Below, one piece after another: positions 1-5,515 of a stretch of 6,585 bases of DNA. A program made the position numbers and the translations under genes. The DNA comes from Fibrobacterota bacterium (GTDB taxonomy: Bacteria > Fibrobacterota > Chitinivibrionia > Chitinivibrionales > JANQEN01), in NCBI GenBank assembly GCA_030619215.1, contig JAUXBV010000200.1, positions 1-6,585 of the forward strand. The letters are read 5' to 3'. How positions within the stretch are numbered: the first letter of the stretch is position 1; each line of letters begins with the position of its first letter. Below the pieces are notes generated by a model. The model was not told the DNA's origin. It worked only from the letters and a program-made list of their open reading frames with translations, and made no database searches.

Positions 1-1146
1 CGGATTTGCCGGGATAGTTGAAAACAGTAAGACCATCGCGATGCAGAATCCGAGTGATGGGGTGAACAGGAGTCGCTCTCCAAGGGTTGTCCCAATTTTA
101 ATGATCAGGTTGGAAGATATTGAAAATGAAAGAAGGAAAAAGAGCGCGGCGAAAGCCAGGTGGTTTTTCTTAACCGTGCCGAATACACCGGCAACAAGCA
201 TACCGGTATAGACGACGAAAGAGAATATTGCCTTTGGGTTGGCCCACGTTGTAACAGGAATCTGGTTGTAGGAATAGTCCCAGCACAGGGGGTAGGGAAT
301 GAAAAGGAGCTTCAGGTATTTGCCTAGAATGACAAAGGCGGTGGCGAGCTGGTCCGCCCTGTTGTCAGCTGCGATAAGCGTATTGTTGATGACACGGAGA
401 GGCTCTCCGAAGGTGAAGTGATCGAGAAGTATGGCGCGGAGCGCTATATAGAGCGCCGCGACGCAGCAGAACGGCAACATCAGCAGGATAATCCTTTTAA
501 GTGGAACCGCTCGGAATGTGTAGAGCGCAAGCGGAATTATTCCGAGATATGTTAGTCCATGTTCTTTACAGAGAAGGCAGAGAAAAAATAAAAGCGCGCT
601 TACGGCAAAGAGAATAGGGCGCCTCCTGTCGATATGTGATAAAAGGAAAAGGAGCGTCAGGACAAGGAATAAAAATGCGAGGATTTCGTCCAGCCCCTTT
701 ATACTGGCGACAACCTCCGTATGGATCGGATGGGCGGTGAATAGCAGCGTGATGCAACAGGGAATTGCCAGCGTGGATCTGATAAAAAGCAGACGTAGCA
801 GGATTAAGAGGAGGCTGCAGCCCAGCGCGTAAACGAGCACATTAAAAAAATGGTTGAAGTGGGGATTGTTACCATAGATTGAATGCTGTATCGCAAAAAC
901 AGATAACGGAAGGGGACGGTATAGTATGTCGTTCCTTCCGTTGTGTCCGAAAAAGGTGGATTTAGTAAAGATCCCTCCCATTCCCTTGAATCCCTGCTGT
1001 ACAAATTTGTTACCCGTATAGTAAATGTCGTCATCCAGTGTATAGCCGTTGGGCACAGTATTCCGGTACAGGAGAAATGCGAAAAGAAAAATCAGTAACG
1101 AAAGCAGTAAGGGACGTTTACCGGGGGTAATATATCGTTCAAACAT
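1..1146 (-). CDS. TMTC/PMT-like polytopic membrane glycosyltransferase, N-terminal part (runs off left edge)
   Basis: The reading frame is open for 382 codons from the ATG at 1146 to the window edge, so the C-terminus is missing. I translated it by hand. A hydrophobic segment at about residues 12-27 is followed by an acidic loop motif LDDD (37-40), YRPL (76-79) and HPIHTE (139-144) with a further acidic pair at D153-E154. KEHG (194-197), DYSYNQ (290-295) and ERLLFTPSLGF (357-367) come later, with about ten hydrophobic spans in all. This motif order matches the N-terminal membrane region of TMTC-like proteins, relatives of the PMT/GT39 lipid-linked sugar transferases. Those use acidic residues in the first outer loop to transfer sugar from a polyprenyl-phosphate donor. 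Members often carry TPR repeats at the C-terminus, which would lie outside this window. Acceptor and sugar cannot be told. No clear Shine-Dalgarno precedes the start. The family call is fairly secure; the substrate is unknown. Confidence 0.82.
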   Translation of the reverse strand, partial: MFERYITPGKRPLLLSLLIFLFAFLLYRNTVPNGYTLDDDIYYTGNKFVQQGFKGMGGIFTKSTFFGHNGRNDILYRPLPLSVFAIQHSIYGNNPHFNHFFNVLVYALGCSLLLILLRLLFIRSTLAIPCCITLLFTAHPIHTEVVASIKGLDEILAFLFLVLTLLFLLSHIDRRRPILFAVSALLFFLCLLCKEHGLTYLGIIPLALYTFRAVPLKRIILLMLPFCCVAALYIALRAILLDHFTFGEPLRVINNTLIAADNRADQLATAFVILGKYLKLLFIPYPLCWDYSYNQIPVTTWANPKAIFSFVVYTGMLVAGVFGTVKKNHLAFAALFFLLSFSISSNLIIKIGTTLGERLLFTPSLGFCIAMVLLFSTIPANP

Positions 1147-1399
1147 TAGTGTAGCTGATAGGAAATTTAATCTTTTGAAATAAAAAACACCTGAATTGTT
1201 CAATTCTTATTCTTGTAGTAAAATAATTGAGGTTTACCGGTAAAGAGCATAAAAAAGATGGGATTTTACAGATTTGCCGTTCAAATGTGTATCGAGATTA
1301 ATTTTTTTTTTGCCAAAAAACATATAATAATAAGTTACATCCGTGCTCTTTTAACACATCAGTCAGCAGGTTACAGGACGAAACATATTGAATATTGTG
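1147..1399. other. AT-rich intergenic region with two short inverted repeats
   Basis: This gap separates the end of the ATPase gene from the start of the glycosyltransferase gene, both on the minus strand. I see no convincing coding sequence. It holds an inverted repeat GAATTG-TT-CAATTC (1193-1206) and a perfect 12-bp palindrome TTTACCGGTAAA (1233-1244). Both are suitably placed to be control sites for the glycosyltransferase gene. A run of ten T followed by GCC and six A (1302-1320) is not a usable terminator hairpin. No clear promoter could be fixed. Confidence 0.5.
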
Positions 1400-1423
1400 T
1401 TATACTATCCCTCCCGCAAATTC
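1387..1423. repeat. Imperfect direct repeat, left copy (over the ATPase stop codon)
   Basis: This stretch matches 2927-2961 in the same orientation. Positions 1400-1423 align to 2938-2961 with 20 of 24 identical. After a 2-base gap, 1387-1397 align to 2927-2937 with 9 of 11 identical. It contains the stop codon (1400-1402) and the last seven sense codons of the ATPase gene. The two copies are about 1.54 kb apart and bracket the ATPase gene and its operators. Confidence 0.6.
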
Positions 1424-2758
1424 AGCCATATACAGGGGGAGGCCGTGGAGGTGGTAGCGAACGGTATCGCCCTGTGTTGTTTTTACTTTAAGGTCGAGTT
1501 GTGAGGGCGGGTTCCGGTCAAATCGCAGGGCGAGGTCAAGTTTTTTGTCGAACATGAACTGGTGGAGGCTTTTCATAGATCCTGCAGCGCCTGATTTCAG
1601 CTCAACGGGAACGATTCTGTCCTGTACCTGTACCAGGAAGTCGATATCGCCCGGCCTGCCGCCTTCGCGTTGCCAGTAGTAAAGCTGCGGGCCGTCGCCG
1701 CTGAATGGGCCGAGTATCCGCAGTTGTTGGCCGGTAATCTGCTCTGTAATCTGGCCGCGAACCTGCGGCGCGATGCTTTCCCATGCGGGAAAGGCGCCTG
1801 AAGCGGGTGTCCGCAACAGGCCGTGCAATATACCGACGTCGTTGAAGATCGCCTTTCGGAACGTATCTTTTACTTCGCCGCCAAGCGGCAAGCCATTTGC
1901 CGGGCTGTACCTGACAAGATGGCAGACCTTTGCCGAGGCAAGCAGTTCCAGCGCAGCTTTTACCTGATAATGCCTGAGTCCCTCTCCTGCATGCGCATAG
2001 ACAAATTTTCTACCGAGTGAACGGGACACGGCCAGTAATACAGCATCGAGTATATCTGCTCTCATTCGTCCGGTATATTTCGCAAAGTCAGCCCGGTAGG
2101 TGGCAATCAAATCGAGTTGCAGGTCACGACACGCTTGTGGGGAAACTCCCGAAGCGTCCTGCGCCACGATACCCGGCATGCCGCCTGTCATAATGTAGCG
2201 TTGAAACCACGACTGCGCCTGCTCATGGAGTGCAGGTGAAAATTCATCGCCCCATCGCCATGAGTGAAGTCGCTCGCGGAGAACGGTTTGGTTGTGTGCG
2301 TCAAGAAACTCCGTAAAACACATCGGCTCCAGATGCAAAAATTTTATCCGGCCGACAGGCATGCTGAAGGTGTGATCCGATAAGGTAAATTCAAGCAGGG
2401 ACCCGGCAGCTATAACCGCAAGTTGCGGCATTTCTTCTGCAAACCATCGGAGTTTCGCAAGAATTTCTCCGGCTGCCTGTATTTCATCAAGAAACAGCAG
2501 CGAGTTCTCCGGTATGATGAAACGATTCAAAGCAAGGGATAGCTCTCCGAGTATTGTATGAGGATCATTGGATAAAAACCAGGTTCGCGCTTGCGGGTCA
2601 CGTTCGAAATTAATCTCAATCAGTTCCTTTTTATGGTGCAGCGCACAATGGCGAACAAGCCACGTTTTACCAACCTGACGGGCGCCTCGAAGAACCAGCG
2701 GTTTGCGTCCATCCTCCATAATCCATGTATTCAGAATAGACTCAGCAAATCGTTTCAT
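1400..2758 (-). CDS. AAA_14 / DUF4143-type ATPase
   Basis: The product is a 452-residue ATPase. The N-terminal domain has a Walker A motif GARQVGKT (25-32), Walker B LLFLDEIQ (87-94, acidic pair D91-E92) and a strand ending AAGSLLEF (117-124), all typical of AAA_14. The C-terminal DUF4143 region carries GDIDFLVQV (370-378) followed by PVELKSG (384-390). That is the D...ExK pattern of PD-(D/E)XK nuclease-like folds (D371 or D373, E386, K388). The length is normal and no motif is missing. I chose the ATG at 2758 because the family usually begins close to MKRFA. An in-frame TTG at 2794 would add 12 residues encoded by promoter and operator sequence. These proteins are widespread and often multicopy in bacteria and archaea, and their cellular role is not established. 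It is divergent from rarA and has its own promoter with palindromic operators. Confidence 0.9.
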   Translation of the reverse strand: MKRFAESILNTWIMEDGRKPLVLRGARQVGKTWLVRHCALHHKKELIEINFERDPQARTWFLSNDPHTILGELSLALNRFIIPENSLLFLDEIQAAGEILAKLRWFAEEMPQLAVIAAGSLLEFTLSDHTFSMPVGRIKFLHLEPMCFTEFLDAHNQTVLRERLHSWRWGDEFSPALHEQAQSWFQRYIMTGGMPGIVAQDASGVSPQACRDLQLDLIATYRADFAKYTGRMRADILDAVLLAVSRSLGRKFVYAHAGEGLRHYQVKAALELLASAKVCHLVRYSPANGLPLGGEVKDTFRKAIFNDVGILHGLLRTPASGAFPAWESIAPQVRGQITEQITGQQLRILGPFSGDGPQLYYWQREGGRPGDIDFLVQVQDRIVPVELKSGAAGSMKSLHQFMFDKKLDLALRFDRNPPSQLDLKVKTTQGDTVRYHLHGLPLYMAEFAGGIV

Positions 2759-2765
2759 GTTATAT

Positions 2766-2794
2766 AATATACAAAACAACGCGTTGTTTTGCAA
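2766..2794 (-). promoter_or_regulatory. Predicted sigma70-like promoter of the ATPase gene
   Basis: Read on the minus strand, TTGCAA (2794-2789) is separated by exactly 17 bases (2788-2772) from TATATT (2771-2766). This is a good -35/-10 pair. The -10 ends seven bases before the ATG at 2758, so transcription would start at or next to the start codon, giving a leaderless or nearly leaderless mRNA. This is consistent with the absence of any Shine-Dalgarno. The lineage's own promoter consensus is unknown, so this is a prediction. Confidence 0.5.
2772..2791. promoter_or_regulatory. Palindromic operator 1, inside the promoter spacer
   Basis: This is a perfect 20-bp palindrome with core AACAACGCGTTGTT. 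It fills the spacer between the predicted -35 and -10 boxes of the ATPase promoter, the classic site for a dimeric repressor. A second copy of the same core lies 32 bp upstream, centre to centre. The binding protein is not identified; no DNA-binding regulator is encoded in the window. Confidence 0.6.
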
Positions 2795-2804
2795 TAAAAT
2801 TGTT

Positions 2805-2822
2805 ATAACAACGCGTTGTTAT
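2805..2822. promoter_or_regulatory. Palindromic operator 2, upstream of the -35 box
   Basis: This perfect 18-bp palindrome has the same 14-bp core, AACAACGCGTTGTT, as the one at 2772-2791. The centres are 32 bp apart, about three helical turns, so two dimers could sit on the same face of the helix. Between them, TTGTTATAACAA (2800-2811) is a further 12-bp palindrome sharing half-sites with this copy. The arrangement suggests cooperative binding or overlapping half-site choice. Confidence 0.55.
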
Positions 2823-2853
2823 CTTCTGCTATGTTTAATTTCACTATTTAAAA

Positions 2854-2884
2854 GCGCAAAGGAATTTATCACAAAGCACGCAAA
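2854..2884. repeat. Short CRCAAAG-type repeat cluster
   Basis: Three variants of a CGCAAA/CACAAAG word occur within 31 bases: GCGCAAAG (2854-2861), CACAAAG (2870-2876) and CACGCAAA (2877-2884). Similar words recur in intergenic DNA of some bacteria as degraded dispersed repeats. No function can be assigned, and chance in A-rich DNA is possible. Confidence 0.25.
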
Positions 2885-2926
2885 AAGGCAATAGGTTTCA
2901 GATAAAAAAAATGAGTGGTAATAAGC

Positions 2927-2961
2927 ATTAAGTATTGTTATATTATCCCTCTCTCAAGTTC
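2927..2961. repeat. Imperfect direct repeat, right copy; resembles the ATPase gene's 3' end
   Basis: This matches 1387-1423, with 29 of 35 aligned bases identical and one 2-base gap. Read on the minus strand in register with the other copy, it ends in the codons E-L-E-R-G-I-I followed by TAA. The ATPase ends E-F-A-G-G-I-V followed by TAA. It may be a remnant of a second ATPase gene end, or one arm of a duplicated insertion site. It lies 68 bp before the rarA start. Confidence 0.55.
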
Positions 2962-2977
2962 GGTGTTCTGCATGTTA

Positions 2978-3005
2978 TTAACTTTTAACCGTTAACTGTT
3001 AACCG
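2978..3005. repeat. Four-unit heptamer tandem array upstream of rarA
   Basis: TTAAC begins at 2978, 2985, 2992 and 2999, an exact 7-bp period, each followed by two variable bases (TT, CG, TG, CG). The array ends 24 bp before the rarA ATG and so lies in the likely promoter or leader. It could be a heptameric short tandem repeat that changes copy number, or a set of regulator sites. A weak -10-like TAATTA follows at 3009-3014. Confidence 0.6.
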
Positions 3006-3029
3006 AACTAATTATCTATTTTTCTACCT

Positions 3030-5258
3030 ATGGACATGTTTGACCAGCACTGCAAAGAGCTTGTGGAGAAGAACGCTCCTCTTGCTGACCGTATGCGTCC
3101 TTTAACCCTTGATGAGTTTGCGGGTCAGGAGCATATAATTGGCCCGGGACGGCTGCTCCGCAGGGCTATTCAGATTGACCAGCTTTCGAGCCTGATTTTT
3201 TATGGGCCTCCGGGTACGGGTAAGACAACGCTTGCGCGGATTATTGCTAATACCACAAAAGCGCAGTTTTTAATCATTAATGCGGTTCTTGCAGGTGTAA
3301 AGGATATACGCGATGCAATTGCCAATGCTCAGGAGCAGCTTGCTTTATACTCGAAGCGTACGATTCTGTTTATTGATGAGGTGCACCGTTTCAACAAGGC
3401 ACAGCAGGACGCGCTGCTTCCGCATGTTGAGAACGGCACGCTCATTCTCATTGGCGCAACTACGGAGAACCCCTATTTCGAGGTGAATAAGGCGCTGGTA
3501 TCGCGCTCCCGCATTTTTCAGTTGAAAAAATTGACAGAAGCTGATTTGGAAAAGATTGCCAGGAGTACTCTTTCGGATAAAGAGAAAGGGTATGGAAGCA
3601 GGAACGTTCGCATTGATGATGACGCAATGCAGCACCTGGTAAAAGTCGCCAATGGAGACGCACGCGGGGTGCTTAACGCACTGGAGCTTGCTGTTGAAAC
3701 AACAGAACCCGGGAAAGGCGGGAGTATTCACATCACCAGGAGTGTTGCCGAGGACTCGATTCAGCAGCGTGCGGTTCTGTATGATAAAGATGGTGATGCT
3801 CACTATGATACCATATCAGCTTTCATAAAATCTTTGCGCGGCTCCGATCCGGATGCGGCCCTTTACTGGATGGCAAAGATGCTGTATGCGGGGGAGGATC
3901 CCCGGTTTATCTTCCGGCGGATGCTTATTCTTGCAGGTGAGGATGTGGGGCTTGCTGATCCGCGTGCTTTGCAGGTGGTAATAGCCGCTTCACAGGCATT
4001 CGATTATGTGGGGCTGCCGGAAGGCAGGTTTCACCTGGCACAGGCGTGCCTGTACCTGGCAACTGCCCCGAAAAGCAATACAACGCTCTCTCTCTTTGAT
4101 GCGATAAACTCGGTTGGGGCTGAAAGGGAGGAGGAGGTACCGAATCATTTGAAAGACTCATCCCGTGACAAGGAGGGATTCGGTCATGGGAAGGGGTATC
4201 TCTATCCGCATGCATACAGGGACCACTGGATTGCGCAGCAGTACCTGCCTGACATTTTGCAGGGAAAGGTTTTTTACGATCCCTCGGAGCAGGGGTATGA
4301 GAAGAAGATAAAGCAGGAGGTATCACGGCGGAGAGAGGCGCAGATAGAGGCAATGGTTGACATTGAGGAGGCGGAAGCGTTTGGCGGAGTTTCGGTGAAG
4401 GAGGATAGGAAGAGTGTCCAGGGTATGTGGGAAAAACGCACCTCCGGATCCTCCGGCCCTCAGCTTACGCAGGTTCGTGATCGCATTCTTGAGCTGGCGG
4501 AATTACATAAGGACAGCCTGGTCCTTGATGTTTATGCGCGAACAGGTTTACTCACATTCGAGGCAGCCCGCCGGGCGCCGGAAGGCGGTGTGTGGGCTAT
4601 GGCCCATGATGGAAAAGCTCATGAGACAATGAAGACCATGTCCCAGCGCTTTTCTCCCTTTGAGCAGCCGCAGGTCATTCAGGCAAAGTGGGAATCCTGC
4701 GTTAGTGACATTCGCGAAGCTGCGGGAAAAAATGTCGCCTTTAACATAATTGTGGGAAGAAACGCACTTGCTCCCCAGGCTGACAAGGTGTCGCTTGTTA
4801 AGCGCCTTGCAGGAGTTCTTGCAGGTGATGGCAGGATGGTATTCGCGGAAACGGTGCACAGCAGGTCAATGAGGATATCGGAGTGTATTGCGTTTGACAA
4901 ACCGTGTATTGAGGAGAAATTCAAATCAGCAGAGGAGTCTTTGTTTGGAGATACCGAAGACCCGATGGTTAACTGGAACAGCAGGTCATTGAAGGAAGAG
5001 CTTGCAGCTTCAAATTTGTTTGAGATAGGAACATCGGAATTGGTGTTTAACTCGATAAGGCGCATATCTCCGTCGGACATTGAATTCTGGTTAAGGGAAA
5101 CTGGTAAGGTGGGGAGGAGATCTCTGGGCTATTATCTTCGGAACGTTTTTTCTGAAGAGGGATTTGAAGAGGTGAAGAAATTGTTGCATTTACAGCTTGA
5201 CAATGGTGAGGTCAGGTGGAGGACGGTGGTTGGTTTTTTTGTTATTGAAAAGCGGTAG
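3030..5258 (+). CDS. rarA: RarA (MgsA) replication-associated recombination ATPase fused to a methyltransferase-like domain
   Basis: The product has 742 residues, against about 420-450 for plain RarA. The first part is an AAA+ protein of the clamp-loader clade that acts at stalled replication forks with SSB. It shows Walker A GPPGTGKT (59-66), Walker B ILFIDEVHRFN (112-122), sensor 1 GATTENP (142-148) and arginine-finger region SRSR (158-161). The oligomerisation region around 268-320 includes GSDPDAALYW, and HAYRDHW (394-400) lies near the end of the RarA part. After a charged linker (about 430-475), a second domain resembles a class I SAM methyltransferase: LVLDVYARTGLL (497-508), FNIIVGRNAL (571-580) and a strand around LAGDGRMVFAET (597-608). 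The first motif lacks two of the usual glycines (DxYxRTG instead of DxGxGxG), so catalysis is doubtful. The same RarA-plus-unknown-domain architecture is known in cyanobacteria. The fusion is one uninterrupted frame. A weak purine content and no Shine-Dalgarno precede the ATG. Confidence 0.93.
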   Translation: MDMFDQHCKELVEKNAPLADRMRPLTLDEFAGQEHIIGPGRLLRRAIQIDQLSSLIFYGPPGTGKTTLARIIANTTKAQFLIINAVLAGVKDIRDAIANAQEQLALYSKRTILFIDEVHRFNKAQQDALLPHVENGTLILIGATTENPYFEVNKALVSRSRIFQLKKLTEADLEKIARSTLSDKEKGYGSRNVRIDDDAMQHLVKVANGDARGVLNALELAVETTEPGKGGSIHITRSVAEDSIQQRAVLYDKDGDAHYDTISAFIKSLRGSDPDAALYWMAKMLYAGEDPRFIFRRMLILAGEDVGLADPRALQVVIAASQAFDYVGLPEGRFHLAQACLYLATAPKSNTTLSLFDAINSVGAEREEEVPNHLKDSSRDKEGFGHGKGYLYPHAYRDHWIAQQYLPDILQGKVFYDPSEQGYEKKIKQEVSRRREAQIEAMVDIEEAEAFGGVSVKEDRKSVQGMWEKRTSGSSGPQLTQVRDRILELAELHKDSLVLDVYARTGLLTFEAARRAPEGGVWAMAHDGKAHETMKTMSQRFSPFEQPQVIQAKWESCVSDIREAAGKNVAFNIIVGRNALAPQADKVSLVKRLAGVLAGDGRMVFAETVHSRSMRISECIAFDKPCIEEKFKSAEESLFGDTEDPMVNWNSRSLKEELAASNLFEIGTSELVFNSIRRISPSDIEFWLRETGKVGRRSLGYYLRNVFSEEGFEEVKKLLHLQLDNGEVRWRTVVGFFVIEKR

Positions 5259-5271
5259 GGTGCGCTTTTTT
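5248..5271 (+). terminator. Possible intrinsic terminator overlapping the rarA stop codon
   Basis: AAAAGCG (5248-5254) can pair with CGCTTTT (5263-5269) around an 8-base loop that contains the TAG stop. The downstream arm runs into six T (5266-5271). The stem has only three G-C pairs, so it would be a weak terminator, and overlap with translated codons is unusual. Confidence 0.35.
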
Positions 5272-5275
5272 GCGT

Positions 5276-5339
5276 TTTACCGTAAAATGTAGTAATTATG
5301 TAACATAGCCTATACAAATTTACCGTAAAAATGTAACAT
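5276..5339. repeat. Pair of TTTACCGTAAAA-ATGTA repeats
   Basis: TTTACCGTAAAATGTA (5276-5291) recurs with one extra A at 5319-5335. ATGTAACAT occurs at both 5298-5306 and 5331-5339. The first 12 bases are themselves nearly palindromic. The pair lies between the rarA end and the tandem array upstream of the transposase. The nature is unknown; it could be worn repeat or insertion debris. Confidence 0.5.
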
Positions 5340-5352
5340 TATATGTACAAAA

Positions 5353-5491
5353 GAATGAATTGTCAAAAAAGATATGCTGAGCCCCGAATGAATTGTCACA
5401 AACAAGATATGCTGAACCCGAATGAATAGTGTCACAAACAATATATGCCGAACCCGAATGAATAGTGTCACAAACAATATATGCCGAACCC
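5353..5491 (+). repeat. Tandem repeat array, four copies of 33-36 bp
   Basis: The copies run 5353-5385 (33 bp), 5386-5419 (34), 5420-5455 (36) and 5456-5491 (36). Each begins GAATGAAT, has a GTCA-A-rich middle and ends ATGC(C/T)GA(A/G)CCC. Copies 3 and 4 are identical. Copies 1 and 2 differ by small indels and substitutions, so the array looks to have grown most recently at the transposase side. The shared tail ATGCCGAACCC is also the outer part of the REP-like hairpin that follows, which ties the array to the transposase unit. There are no spacers, so it is not a CRISPR array. Confidence 0.85.
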
Positions 5492-5509
5492 CGACCGTAA
5501 GGGAGGGGT
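5481..5509 (+). repeat. Left REP-like hairpin
   Basis: Stem ACCCC (5488-5492) pairs with GGGGT (5505-5509). Inside, GA (5493-5494) faces GA (5503-5504), a tandem G-A mismatch. Then CC (5495-5496) pairs with GG (5501-5502), closing a GTAA loop (5497-5500). In RNA this would be a compact hairpin with sheared G-A pairs and a GNRA tetraloop. As DNA it is an imperfect palindrome of the REP kind. The 28 bp at 5481-5508 match the inverted right copy with three differences. Confidence 0.75.
5501..5508 (+). promoter_or_regulatory. Ribosome binding site of the transposase, inside the REP hairpin
   Basis: The purine block GGGAGGGG ends seven bases before the ATG at 5516 and is the only strong Shine-Dalgarno-like site in the window. 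It forms the 3' arm of the left REP-like hairpin, so the folded leader would hide it. Confidence 0.55.
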
Positions 5510-5515
5510 GATAAA

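Noticed and set aside
804..1034. Minus-strand 76-codon frame at the left
   Set aside because: It overlaps the glycosyltransferase in another frame. The glycosyltransferase frame carries conserved motifs across the same bases.
1302..1320. T-run, GCC, A-run inverted repeat as a terminator
   Set aside because: The arms are nearly all A-T with a one-base centre, so no stable hairpin can form.
1258..1491. Plus-strand 77-codon frame across the ATPase end
   Set aside because: Half of it is antisense to the conserved ATPase C-terminus and the rest is AT-rich intergenic sequence with no domain or ribosome binding site.
2759..2794. Longer ATPase start at the TTG at 2794
   Set aside because: The extra 12 residues are encoded by the palindrome and -10 region, and the family normally starts near MKRFA, which fits the ATG at 2758.
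3345..3803. 152-residue minus-strand open frame inside rarA
   Set aside because: It is antisense to strongly conserved RarA motifs and has no recognisable features of its own. The same applies to the other minus-strand frames at 3460-3663, 3925-4353, 4548-4859 and 4679-5080.
3030..5258. rarA fusion as an assembly or frameshift artefact
   Set aside because: The frame is continuous with uniform codon use through the junction, and the same two-part architecture is known in other bacteria.
5353..5491. CRISPR array
   Set aside because: Units abut directly with no unique spacers, the unit has no CRISPR-like palindrome, and no cas gene is near.
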